DNA of 64,000 nucleotides from Oscheius tipulae (lineage: Eukaryota; Nematoda; Chromadorea; Rhabditida; Rhabditidae), in NCBI GenBank assembly GCA_037178975.1, contig JASJZH010000006.1:3348001-3412000 (forward strand), read 5' to 3'. Below are positions 1 to 11,384 of this stretch, piece after piece. The position numbers and the translations under genes were made by a program. Below the pieces are notes generated by a model that had not been told where the DNA came from, did no database searches, and saw only the letters and a list, made by a program, of their open reading frames with translations. Each line of letters opens with the position of its first letter. Position 1 is the stretch's first letter.

Positions 1-2248
1 GAGGAAGATGAATCTCTTGAAAAGTTAGATTCGAAGGTATAGCCTTTTATTTTCAATTTTATCAACCACTCATTTTCAGGAGTTTGAGAAAGCCGGAGAG
101 GAAGAAGCAGAGAAGAAGAAAAAGGAAACAAATTCTGCGAAACAAAAACCTTCTAAACAGCAAGAGGTAGATGAAGATGAGGTTAGTTCAATTTTGAGAT
201 TGTCTTTCTGTCCGTTTCAGTTTGCCCTTTGTACATAGGTTTTTGCTAGGCAGTCGCAATAGGACGTACAGAAGAAGTGGGAGAGAAATTGTGTCAAGCT
301 TTGAATGATTCAACAATTTGTGCCCAGATCGTAAGTTTTGTAGCGTGAGCATGACCGTACTAACCCAAACCGTTTAAGTTATTTTTTTATGAAAACCATA
401 CATTTTAGGATGCGGCTAGACCAAAGATGAAAACGAAGGACAGGAAACCAGTAGACGCAGACAAAGATGACGAAAAGCCAGAAGAGGTTGAGTACGTCTG
501 TGATAACAAAAAGGAAGGAATGTGTTCGTGTTCAAATGAGGAATTGGATTGCTTCGGAGTACGCTCCTTTCTCCACTCAGCAAAGTTTTAGTGTTTAGGA
601 TATTGACGATTTCTACAAGCTGGACACAGCGGATATTGTGGTGAACGAGGACTTAAAAAACTTAAAGATCATGACTGCCGATTTCCGTCAAAACAGAATC
701 AGACGCTTGAAGAAGGTACAATTAATTTTTGTTCGACTAAATATTGGTTCAGAACCATGTTCTCAGCAAAAGAGAAGACGAAGTGGAAAAGCTAGACTTC
801 GAACACAATTTTATCAATAAGATAGAAGCCGGCGTTTTCGAACCGTTCAAAAGCTTGCATATATTAAAACTCGGCCACAACCGTATTACCAAATTCGACA
901 AGTAAGTGGTAGCCGATCTAACTTTATCTCATATTTTAGAAACCATCTTTCTGGATTATCCGGCTTACACCAACTCTTTCTGAACAACAACCAGATCAAG
1001 AAGCTGGAAGATGGCACATTCAAAGAGCTCAAAAACTTGACAAAGCTAATTTTGGATGGCAATAAGATACCCATTAAGTAGGACTGTTTATGCTAAATGT
1101 CAACGCTTTTTTACAGAAAGGAGTTATTCGAAGGACTGGACAATTTGGAGGAACTGAGTCTGGACGACTGTGATATTAAAGTCGATACACTCGATGCCAA
1201 CGTGTTCGACCATTTGAAGTAAGATATAGTCATACTTTGCTATAAGTTTTTTATCAGACAGTTAAAAGTTCTATCTATGAGAAAGAATCCGTTGCAAGAA
1301 GTCCCGAAAGCTTTGAAGGACTTGGACAACTTGGAAATTTTAGATCTCAGTGAGACGTTCATTGTTGAGTTGCATGAAAAGTGTTTCGACGTAAGTTGAT
1401 GAAATGTTTAATATCACGTTTTGTCAGAAAGACTCCAAGCTCAAAGTTATCCGCATGGTTAACAGTTCCTTGTTTGCAATTCAAGAGAGAGCATTATCTG
1501 GACTGAGATTGGAGGTATGTGATTACAACTCGTATTGTGTAAAAAAAAAATGCATCACAGGAAATCGACATGTCCAATAATAAACAGTTGTCCGAAATTC
1601 ATCCTGATGCTTTCGGAATGGACGGCGGTGAGAACCCGACTCTCTTGAAAAAGATAAACTTTGCTAATGGCAACCTTTCCACTATCACTGAGGATACCTT
1701 CTACTTAAGCAGCGTACGTAATTCATTGAATAATAACATTTTCTCCTTTTTCAGCTTGAAGAGGTTGCGTTTGGTGGGAATCCTTGGAATTGCGACTGCA
1801 ATACGGAGTTCCTTCTTGGTGAAGAATATGAAAAGTATAAATTCAAGGAGCCTTATCCAAAGTGAGGATGTCTTTTGAATTTTAACTGTAACTTTACAGA
1901 TGCCACTTTCCAAAAATGCTACAGAGTAAAAACTTTTTTGAAGTACGAGCAGATCAAGCTTGTCCCGCATCGAGAAAAACCCGTGCTGTTTTTAGAGGCG
2001 TTAAGGTAAGCAACGTTACAGACAAAGCAAGCATTATATTTGAGGTTCTTACCATTCTTCTCCTTCTAACGGTACTTTGCATAGCCTCTTTCATGGTTTA
2101 CAACAAGGGATACATCCAAAACTTCCTCAAAACAGCACGGAACGGAGCTCCTGCCTTCCCCTCAATGACGTACTCTAACTTAAATAACACGACAGACGAT
2201 GGACGGACTTTGGAAACAGACTTCCAACCACGACCGGAAGATGTTTAA
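1..2248 (+). CDS. Leucine-rich-repeat single-pass membrane protein (5' end outside window)
   Basis: The gene runs in from the left edge and ends with TAA at 2246-2248. Early exons encode a charged Glu/Lys-rich stretch, then a Cys cluster (CDNKKEGMCSCS, about 500-550) like an LRR N-terminal cap. Several leucine-rich repeats follow between about 640 and 1700, each in short exons. A C-terminal cap begins at about 1770 with NPWNCDC. One hydrophobic helix (IIFEVLTILLLLTVLCIASF, about 2035-2095) is followed by a tail of about 50 residues, so this is a type I membrane protein with the repeats outside the cell. Such proteins act in adhesion or as receptors; no ligand can be inferred. The frame joining the C-terminal cap to the helix needs a very short intron near 2007-2032 that I could not settle. 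The signal peptide must lie left of the window. Confidence 0.8.
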
Positions 2249-2662
2249 ACAGGAACTCATAGAAGAGTCATATCATGCACGAGGTTTTTTCACACTTAAC
2301 ATTGCATTGCCAAATCGTCTCAAATGTAATTTAAGAACTATGCCTAAATAAATATTACCTGGATGGAGTAGTCGAAACTTTGACCTCAGACACATGCCAA
2401 AGCCAAAGATTCTTTCGCGTTCTTCCTTGCTTTTTGAAGACAATGTCACTGGAAACGCAACACACTGGCCGAATGCAACACATGCTGGACGGAAAAAGTG
2501 AGCTCTGAACATGTGCTACGGTATAAAGTGAGCTGGATCTGCCAAAACAACCTCACTTGATGGTTCTTTGCGGCTGCTTTTGAGCTCAGTGCGATCAGCG
2601 ACTGCCAGCCACTGCTTGAACTCGCCTGAAATATAACAAGCCTAAGGTGTAGGTTTCAGATT
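2249..2662. other. Intergenic, nothing recognised
   Basis: About 410 bases between the LRR gene and the thaumatin-like gene. I see no conserved reading frame or RNA. The last bases (GTTTCAG just before 2660) look like a splice acceptor three bases upstream of the next start codon, which would fit trans-splicing of the following gene. Confidence 0.4.
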
Positions 2663-3613
2663 ATGGGATGGAAGGCTTTGATCTTCACACTGCTCGTAGT
2701 TCACAGCTATGCTTCCAAGCCAAAGAATGACAAAGTCGTTATCGAGGTGAGAATATTGCATATTCACTCTAGTCGTCCTTTGTAGTTCAGAAACCGATGT
2801 CCTTTTCCAGTTTGGCCGGCCTTTTACTCGAATGGAAGTTCCTCCAATAGTGGATTCAGACTTGACACAGGTGGCATCCTCATATATGAAAATAGTTTGT
2901 TTTATCTCAAAGAAAAGCTGTCGAGGTGCCATTCGAATGGATGGGAACTGTCTGGGTGAGAACATATTGCGACAACAGCATGAACTGTCTGACTGGATCC
3001 TGTGGCGTAGGCTCATCCGTATTTCTTGCATTTGTCTTGCTTCAGAATCGAATGGACTGTGCTGGAACACAAGGGGAAGGTCCCTACACTAAAGGAGAGT
3101 TCATTCTTGGACGCAATGGACAAGACTACTACTACGTTTCTCTGATCGATGGCTATAACGTCAACATGGCAATCTACCCGACCAATTCTTTCGGAAACTC
3201 GAAAAGTGAGAAAACAGGAGTTGGAACAAACAAAGGCTGTTTAGACATCTGTCAACTCGCTGGAAGCTGCACTCAGGATGTCGAAGATTTCTGCCCTAAG
3301 GCTCTCCAAGTCGTTAACAACGATCGGGTCATTGCTTGCAGTTCTGCTTGTCAGACTTTCCACGATTCTTCCTACTGTTGCAGCGCTCCCTTCGATTCTC
3401 CAGAAACGTGCACCGTGGAAAATTGGCCATTCAACTTTCCTGGAGCTATCAAGGTAATTAATACTAACTTTTTGTATAAATTTGCTATTTTAGAAAGCTT
3501 GCGCCAGAACCATGACTTACCAATACGACAATGTGGATTCGCTGTACACCTGTGCTGTTGTTCCTGAGCATTCTACGAAACTACCAAGAAAGTTCGCCGT
3601 TCGATTGTGTTGA
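2663..3613 (+). CDS. Thaumatin-like secreted protein
   Basis: The start at 2663 gives a signal peptide (MGWKALIFTLLVVHSYAS). Exons read by eye: 2663-2747, 2786-2870, 2918 to about 3007, about 3047-3453, and about 3494-3613, with introns near 40 bases. The mature protein shows the thaumatin pattern: FRNRCPFPVWPAF, then GFRLDT, a TGSCG-like Cys motif, GEFIL, YYVSLIDGYNV, the ACSSACQTF and YCC block, and a final CAR..TYQYDNVDSLYTC ending in C. Cysteines are abundant, as in the 16-Cys fold. In plants the family is linked to antifungal defence; nematode members are a secreted family thought to act in innate immunity. The exact acceptor at 2917 was chosen because it alone keeps the frame into VEVPFEWMGT. 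Confidence 0.93.
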
Positions 3614-3859
3614 TCTTAGCGCATAATTGCACAATATGTTTCAACAAAGACGCAGTGTAGGGCAAGACCAAAAGTTTAAAAGCAGCTGCCGGCCAAATAT
3701 CAGTGCACTTTCCAAACTAGAGATTTTCTTTCTAGCTTGTTCTCTTCAAAGCCTGGTCACTTATCACCGTGTGTCTAGTTAGAGTTTCATCGCGTATTGC
3801 CATCTTCAATGAAATTTATCCGGAAACATAGGGGTCACGTGACGCGATTTCACAGCTAC

Positions 3860-3866
3860 TATAAAA
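3860..3866 (+). promoter_or_regulatory. TATA box of the GNAT gene
   Basis: TATAAAA lies about 50 bases upstream of the ATG at 3913, a good distance for a core promoter with a short leader. Inference from sequence and position only. Confidence 0.5.
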
Positions 3867-3912
3867 TGACTGTGATCTTTGAGATTAGTCTAAACAGCTA
3901 TCTTCGGCCGTA

Positions 3913-5076
3913 ATGGATTCAATCCGATTCGTTGAGAATCCAGCACAGAACTACTGCGAGGAAATTGTTGCCGAGGTGAGCGTAGTTATTCCCGGTATAT
4001 ACTTGTTGTAGATCGTGAGAACAGAAGACTGGACTAGAATCAAAGGAGAGTATGACATCTGGAGCGAGACACAGGATCTGTTTTGGTTCCTTGTTGCCTT
4101 TGATAAAAGTTAGAATTCTAAAAAAAAATATACCTTTCGTTCTAAGAAACAGGCTCTCCGGTAGGATCAATCTCTCTGACTATGGATCGCTCACCAAAGG
4201 GAGATACTGACGACGATCTCTACTACATTGGCAGCTTTTATACGAAGGAGTCTCACAGAGGAATCGGACTTGGCCTGATCATGTTCCAAAAATGCATGGA
4301 ACAAACCAAAGGAAAGAACGTCAATTTGAATTCGGGTTAGCATTATCTTGTTCTTAAAATATTGAAATTAGCACTGGTAATGGTAGACTTCTATGACAAG
4401 CGATTCGGTTTCACCAAGTATCCCGAGTACTTCAATGCTTTTGCCAAGATGAAGCTGTCGGCTCTCGAGCTGTCTGGTGCACTTCAATCCGGGGTTCACA
4501 TAAAGGTAAGGTGGGTCAATGTTTCAGATAGATCGCTAATCTTTAGGACGTTGGAGACATCGATTTTGCGGCCATTATCAGTTATGACCAGTCGATTTGT
4601 TCGCGTCAGAGAACGAAGTATTTGAAGAAGTGGTTGACCGGTCAGTACGCCACATCGAAGGTAAACATACTGATAACCCAAAAAAAAGTGTACATTATAG
4701 ATAGCTGTAGATGACAAGGGCAGTGTTCTTGGAGTCGTCTGTGTTCGACCTCAAATAGTAAACCGAATAACTGTTGGGCCATTTTATGCTAACGACGAGG
4801 TTTGCACTATTCCTTTGTGGAAGCCGTTTTAAGAAAATTGCCCATGATCTCCTCCTCTCGTGCCTGAAGGATGTGCCTGATCGCGACGCTTATGACTGTC
4901 TTTGGATGAGATTTCCTGAGCCCAACGATGTTTCCATTCGCAGAATCCTGGACGATCTCACTAACGGCGAGTACAAGATAACGCGAAGTGTGAAGAGCAT
5001 GTTCACCAAGCGACTCATCGAGCCCAATCCTATGCTTATCTTTTCTGTCTTCGAAGCCGGACACAGTTTGGTTTAA
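3913..5076 (+). CDS. GNAT-type acetyltransferase, nematode DUF1248-like
   Basis: Start MDSIRFVENPAQNYCEEIV at 3913, stop TAA at 5074-5076. The N-terminal half reads as a GNAT fold: a substrate loop around DLFWFLVAFDK, then SPVGSISLTM, a strand YYIGSFYTKESHRGIGLG with the RGIGLG acetyl-CoA pyrophosphate loop (about 4250-4275), then a helix MFQKCMEQTKG. The C-terminal half (from about 4550) has IISYDQSICSRQRTKYLKKWL and SVLGVVCVRP, matching the two-part layout of nematode proteins annotated DUF1248/GNAT. Substrate unknown. Introns are 35-45 bases; the one at about 4799-4833 must be removed to reach KIAHDLLLSCLKDV. The stop codon is only 10 bases from the stop of the lectin on the other strand. 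Confidence 0.85.
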
Positions 5077-5086
5077 AATGATTTTA

Positions 5087-5555
5087 TTAATAGTTCGTTT
5101 GGCAAATAAAACATTCTCCTGCTGTTCCAGAGACAGTCTTCCATTGAGCACTGTCCTCATTGATAGAGATAGAGGCCAAGCTTGCGGGCTCTCCTTGACG
5201 CCAATAGTTGTAGCTCCAAGTGGAACCATTAACCCAGTGACAAACATAATTTGAGCATTGAGCACCAATATAGTAATAGTGACAGGAACTTCCAACCACT
5301 GACTAACATAACGATTTGTCACAAAGACACTATTTATAGTTAGTGAAACTACTGTCAAAGCCAATGTGGATGGAGATTGTGTTACAAAACTGCTCGGCTT
5401 GAGTCCATGTCTTGAAGTTTTGTTCACCGCAACAGCAGCCAATGAACCTACATGGGAAATGTGTAGAGAGTCGAACATTTGCCCTGTGAGTTCGCGGCTA
5501 CTTCAGGTAGACAGACAAATACAGCTACTGGCTACAGAAACAGGAGGAAGAGCAT
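5087..5555 (-). CDS. Small secreted C-type lectin-domain protein
   Basis: ATG at 5555 gives a short signal peptide (MLFLLFLANVRLST). Splicing from about 5535 to 5500 leads into FPCRFIGCCCGEQNF, then KTWTQAEQFCN, the typical first helix and Cys of a C-type lectin domain. A second intron (about 50 bases, near 5305-5360) joins GFD to VGSSCHYYYIGAQCSN, followed by WVNGSTWSYNYWRQGEPA and ECFICQTNY at the stop (5087-5089). The domain is compact, about 120 residues. A WND Ca2+ motif is not evident, so sugar binding is uncertain. The AATAAA next to the stop lies towards the convergent GNAT gene, so the 3' ends of the two transcripts must overlap. Confidence 0.8.
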
Positions 5556-5790
5556 CTTCAAATAATAGACCCGAAGCAATGTATTGCTTTTTATCACATT
5601 TTTGTTGGGGTATCGAGTGATACCTCTGATGCCGCAGTAGGCTGTTAAGGCTTTTAGGGCTGACAAATATCAAAGTTCGACGTCAATCAGAAAAAAGATT
5701 CAATTCATATTAGTCATGAGAACATCGTCACAGCTAAAAGACAAAACATGGAGAAACATTTATAATCTGGTGAAGAGCAACATAGCAACA

Positions 5791-8700
5791 ATGATGCTGT
5801 TTTTCATTCTCTTCCTCGCTGCGGTCTCGGCCATCAAGTGATTTTCAATCCTATTCTTGGAAAATTCTTTTAGCTTACCAAAAGTAACTGTCGACAAAGG
5901 TCTCTTGGAGAAATATGGAGTCACAAAAGATGTGAATGAGCCAAAGTTCGCTGAAGTGAGTCAAGAGTATTTGAGAATACTTACTTTGCAGAATGCTTAC
6001 GCAAAATTCAAAGAGCATGCTGCCACGATACCCGGTGGAGTTAATGTTGACAACCAGCTTCAATTGTTGGATGCTACTCTTCCGTTTGCCTTTCCCGTTC
6101 ATCTCTCCAAACAGATAATCACATTGGCTTCGTTTGTGAAAGGAGATGTAAGTATCTGGACAAATTGAGGTCTATACCTAATCACAGGAGATGATGATGG
6201 CCGTTACTGCTCATTCTCTCAACGTTTGGCAACGCTTCCAGAAAACAGCTGCAGACACCAGCACTGTCGAGTTTGCCGTGTTCAAAAAGATTGTTAATGC
6301 TTCCAACATTGCTGTCATCAGTGTTTGTCGGAAAGAGAGGCATATTTTGGAACTGGTCAGTCTAATCGTTACCCTTTTCCATTTCATTTCATATTTATTT
6401 TCGGAATCAAAGGGTTGTTATCATGTCAGGGCTCCCTTGCCGCTCCCATAGCGCGAACCCACTCTTCGCCTCCCTCTCTTGTCTGTCACATCCACGTGGT
6501 TGGAGTTCGTCCGAGGCGACCATAGGCTTTCTTCAGCTCATCTTCCCATGCACGGTCTCCCTAGAGCTCGTCGCTGATTCAGAGGAACCCATTCCGTCAT
6601 CGCTTTCGACCACCTTCCATCTAGGCCACTTTTCTCTCCCATTTCAGTTTCCTCGTCCATGCGAAGTCTAGAATATTCGGTAGTTCTGTCCTTCTCATTT
6701 CCTCATTCCCCACACAATCTCGAAGTGTGATACCGAGATACCATGATACCCTTTCCTGACGTCGTTGTAGGACTGCAAGTTTAGCTTGATCCTGTGTGCG
6801 AAGGCTTCCTTTTCCAGATATCGCAGCCATACATCTAACTTAGGGCGATGCAGGTCAGGTCGTTTCATCTTCATCAGAACAGTTATCTTGGAAAGGAAGA
6901 AACGGTGGCGATTGAAGGCGGCCCAGGACCGATCCGTCGGCATAGCTCCTGGTTCTCCGAAGTGCAAGTTACCGAACATCCAGGGTGAACAAATTGTCGG
7001 ACAAACTGTATAGCATGTCCTGTCAAGTGCAGATCTCCCTCGTAGGCATTGGTCATCGCGAAGGTATTGCGATGGTTGATTTCGAGCCCAATTCTACGGC
7101 TTCCTTCACTTCCTTGTTCCAATTCAGTCATCATCCGCTGCACATCTCAGACTCTTTCCGACAAGGACGACATCATCGGCGTAGCGAAGATGAGTCAGCT
7201 TACGGCCGTTGATGTTGAAACCGATATCGTCTCAATTGATTGACGGAACAGTACCGCGTTGAAGAGCATTGGAGAAAGCAAGCATCCTTGACGAGCTCCG
7301 CGTTTGATGTTGACATCCACTAACTCTTCTTGCACCTTGATCTTGCAACCAGCATCTCTGTAGACCCTTCGCAGCATCTCAATATAGAGTTGGTCCGAAC
7401 CGTGTCTCTGGAGGAAATTCCAGACAGCGTCCCACTCAATGGTGTGTAACCTTTCCGGAAATGGACGAACACAAGATAGAGGTGACTTCGGTAATCGTAG
7501 ACCAGCTGTCTGATGGTATGAAGGTATTCTACAGCCGAGTAGCATCGGCGAAATCGTGCTTGCTCGATTAACTGGTAAAATTCCAGACTTCCTCGCATCC
7601 TGGCCAGCATCACTCACGTGAAGAGCTTGTAGGGAGCTGGTAGCACGGAGATTGGACGAAAGTTGGTCAGGTCCGTGTGATCACCTTTCTACGGGACGAG
7701 AGTGGGAATCGAATCACCGAATCCAGGTGGAACTCCACGATTTTGGAGCATCCGAGTGAAGAGACGTGCGAGAAGAGGCACAATCTCCGCTTCCACAACT
7801 CGGAGCTGCATGGTCGTGATGGAGTCATGTCCAGGGGCTGTCCGCATCTTCATTCGATGTAGTTGTTTTCAGACTTCCTTCTCGAGTACTGGCGGGACTC
7901 CCACAAGAGGAGGATTTGGCATCGGGACCACATTGACCGTTTGCTGGTATAGCTCGTCGAAGAATCCCTTCACTCGATCTCGCACATCTTGGAGCAGTTA
8001 GTTCGCGATGCGTCTTTTTTCTGGAGCGGTCCGATCGTAGGAGTCGTTATTTCCTCGAAGAGCCTCTTGGTTGAGAGCGTCTGACGATAAAGGGTCTCGA
8101 GGTTCTTCTCAAAATTCAATGCAATGACCACACAGACTTGTTCATTTGAACTAACTGGGAACGAGATGGAATGTCATCCTTGGCATCCTTGGCCAGTAGA
8201 ACTCGTCGCTGATTGAACAGGTCTCTGGCGCCAACAGAGAGCCTTTCTGCGCGTGGGATCCTTTCAACAGCAACAGCCCGGACTTCGTCAAAAACTTCAC
8301 GTATGCCTTGGTACTGACCAGTCGGATTCGGATCCCCAATTGCTTCTGTTCTCTCCTAAATAGCATGTCGGAAAAGTGGCCAGTTCATCTTCGTCTGCTT
8401 TGCCTTCTGTCGACGTCTGGGGAACTTGGCTGATCGACGATGAGGCGGACAAGGCGGTGGTAGCTTCGAATTTTGAGCTGATTGATGACGTGAACTTTCC
8501 GCACGGTGCTGGTTCTTCGAACGAGGAACAGATCGTATTTTTTGAAGGAGGTGCAATTGGGATCCATGTCCATCTCTGCTTACTGAAAGTGTTGGCTACG
8601 TCCTAACCGTGTTGGTGACAGATCTCTCCGATCGACGGTTCTAGTCAGTGGAAGAGTGGTTCGACGGAGGCATTCCAATCGCCGAGCACTATTGTACACC

Positions 8701-9669
8701 TTGGGAAAGTTCACCTGGCTCATGGTTCCAGTGCTCTGACCCCTACTCACGCCATTGGCCCCGACCGGCAGCCCCTGTTTCCGGGGATCCATCGGTTCGG
8801 TTGTACGCAGCTCTTTGAACCTTGCTCTGGAAACGATCGTAGACGGCGTCGGTATTCCCTGTGGGTGCATAGCACATGACGAGAAGAAGACTCCAGTTCG
8901 GCCCTCTCAGCTCTAGTGTGCATCTGTCGTCGATCGGTGTGAACCGATGGATTTAAAGCCTCCTCGAGGATTCTGAGTGGATGGATTGGCAGTTGAGCTG
9001 ACAGACGTTGAGCTGGCCTCGCACCATGGGTGTGAACGTGACGATCCCTCTGTGTCGCAGTGCTGGGACCGGAACTCTTCCTTTCCACAAACGGCGACGG
9101 CGATGGTAGGCCGCTAGGGAGCGCTTGAAGAAACGAGCGCTCAGTTTGTGAAAATAAAGGAATACATTTTTTGCAACTCTTTATTCAGGCTCACGTCAAA
9201 ATGCGAGAATTCAATCCAGTAAGCGCATGCGACAAGTTTTTGGAAGACATCAGAAGGGTATTGAGACATTTGTCCCTAATTTACTTGCTATTTAAGGACC
9301 CTTCCATTTTGAAGAACAGAATGGATGCCAGCTTGCAAGCTCGTAGGTTTGATTCAATTTAGGAGAAGTTGAATTTTAAGATAAGAACCTGGATGAACTT
9401 GAAAACATGATCAACCACGGTGACATCTACAACTTTTTCCAAATCAAACATCACTTGGAACAGAAACCTGTGATTGACCCTTTCATGTACGAGCATTTCA
9501 AAAAGTCGCTGGAAAAGAGCCTCGAAGTTGGTCTCCGTTTTTCTCCACGGATTACATTTTTCAGGATTATTCGCAAGCTGTGGAAGAGATGAGCAAGGAC
9601 GAAGACCTCAAGAAAGTTGTTGAGAAAGTCAGCCAAAAAGTCGGAGATATCGCTGGGAAAATAAACTGA
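5791..9669 (+). CDS. Small secreted helical protein with retrotransposon-bearing intron
   Basis: Start at 5791 gives a clear signal peptide (MMLFFILFLAAVSA). Exons: 5791-5837, about 5875-5956, 5992-6147, 6189-6360, then a jump to 9188-9256, 9297-9341, about 9380-9525, and about 9565-9669. The intron 6361-9187 is about 2.8 kb, against about 40 bases for the others, and carries an antisense retrotransposon. Both flanking exons are in phase 0 (HILEL, then AHVKMREFN), which supports one gene. The product, about 250 residues, is rich in charged helices (KFKEHAATIPGG, FKKSLEKSLEDYSQAVEEM) with few cysteines. I do not recognise the family. The alternative is two genes, but the right-hand part has no signal peptide or obvious start of its own. 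Confidence 0.7.
6420..9130 (-). mobile_element. Decayed RTE-like non-LTR retrotransposon (antisense, inside an intron)
   Basis: Read on the minus strand, the right end (about 9090-8400) carries scrambled remnants of an endonuclease-like N-terminal region, ending near HVINQLKIRSYHRLVR. The centre has reverse-transcriptase blocks: TIEWDAVWNFLQRHG, then MLRRVYRDAGCKIKVQ, then NIKRGARQGCLLSPMLFNAVL (about 7270-7450), and LTHLRYADDVVLVGKS with the YADD catalytic motif (about 7150-7205). The frame shifts repeatedly, including just before and after YADD, and there are internal stops, so it is inactive. The boundaries are approximate: no poly(A) tail or target-site duplication was certain. RQGCLLSP and YADD together point to the RTE/BovB-type clade by family knowledge. 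Confidence 0.85.
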
Positions 9670-9687
9670 AAATGAACATTAAAATAG

Positions 9688-11384
9688 TTAATTTATTTGA
9701 AGTTTGACATCGACCGCAGTACCAACAATCTCTGTGAAATCAGCAGGTTTGTCCGTGGCGACTATGCAGAATGCAATGTTCATCTGAAACCCTTGATGTT
9801 TTCCTGAAATATTTTGAACCGTGCCACGAACAACAACCCTCCATTGAGTATGAAAACCCATTTCCATTGATCGAAATCGTGTTCGTCCTTTACAAAGATC
9901 GCCACAATGGCAGGAGCAACAAAAAGCGCCACACATTTCATGAACTGTATAGTCGAAAGGACGAAATGCGCATATTGCCTGAAAAACAAGATTTCGGTTT
10001 GTGATTCGGTTACCTCGACACAAATGTAGCACACTTGTAGAAACCGCCAGGGTTGAGACTCATGCAAAAATAGACCAGAGTTACAAAGACGACGCTCAAG
10101 TCGGGGTAGGCTGGTGGTACCATACCAATGAGAAAACAACAGATTCCAGCACAACCTACCGCAACAGAATTGTAGATCCTCATTTTGCTTATTTCAGGCA
10201 AACAACTAAAAGCTCTTTAAATAGAAGGTTATGTCCTCACGTTAAGTAGTCACTGATCAGACCAAAAACGATGCGAACGGGAACATGAGTACACGCGGAT
10301 ATAGCAACAAGCACTCCTAAACAGTGAAAATATACTTATAACTTCTAAGAGCAAACCTGTGTGAGACACATCATAATTGAGGACGTCGTGGAAGTATATT
10401 GGTGAATATGTCAACAGAAGCACCAATGAAGTCATCTCTGCGAAAGCGTTAGCCCAAATAACTATTCAAGTAGCCTAATTTTGACATAATTCAACCATAC
10501 CGAGAATGATTGGGTTTGAAACAATCTCTTTGTATGGCACAAAGCTGCTTCTTTCAATGTGCTCCTTAGTTTTTCCTTTTTGGATCACTCTCAGTTCATG
10601 AGATGACACATTTCTATGCAGTTGTGGGTCATCGTTGTAGAGAAGAGCCCATAAAAAGAATGAAACAACCCCAAATCCTGCATGAAGATAGAATGATGAC
10701 TTCCAGCCGAGAACGGAATCGCAAAGCTAATTTTATAAGTTGCGAGTTACCTTCACACTTACCGCTCCCGTCAAAGGATTGGTCACCGAGACGGCTACTG
10801 ACGAAAATGATGTCAAAATAGCAATGAAAAAGCCGGTTTGCTTCAGTGGAGTCCACCGAACACACATCATTCCAATTGTTGCAAAGTCAGCTGCATAAGC
10901 GAGACCCTAAAATGATAGTATGCTGACATGACAATGAAAGTACCTGAATGAAACGCGCGATCAGCAAGAGTGGAAGCCCGGTATAAGCAGAAATAGGTGT
11001 TGTCGCAGTTGCCAAAATAGAAAGACATCCAGCAGTGAAAAACGGCCATCTAGTGTGCATAAAGTTTGAAAAACTGAAACAAACTTTGCTCCAAATTTAA
11101 TGTAGAGGTAGTTGATCGGCGGTGTTCCGAGTACTGTGCCGGCAGCAACAGCCCAGACTATCATACTTTTTTGCGGAGGAGTGTATAGGTAACGGCTTAC
11201 GAGAGTCTAAAAAGGGTAGTTTCCAATGACTTAACTCACCCTGTTTTCATTCTCTACTGGATCAGTCAAGTCCGTTTCCATACAGATAAACGTAAAATGC
11301 ATAATTATGTAATTAGCAGCAATGGAAGTAAGACAACAGAAACAAATTACCAGCAATGCATAGCGGAAACGATTGTGCAGCATT
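9688..11384 (-). CDS. SLC17-type major facilitator transporter (anion/phosphate/sialin family)
   Basis: The ATG at 11384 starts MLHNRFRYALLVICFCCLTS and is preceded by TATTTTTCAG four bases upstream, a spliced-leader-like acceptor. The stop is at 9688-9690. The protein has about 12 membrane segments. It begins with ANYIIMHFTFICM, matching the NFTLICM start of nematode SLC17 proteins, followed by VWAVAAGTVLGTPPINYLYIKFGAK (TM2), TGLPLLLIARFIQGLAYA, GWKSSFYLHAGFGVVSFFLW, a loop with HRNVSSHELRVI and SFVPYKEIVSN, then a second bundle ending near KWVFILNGGLL. The family moves organic or inorganic anions with Na+ or H+; the substrate cannot be read. Its stop codon lies 18 bases from that of the gene on the other strand. 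Confidence 0.88.
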
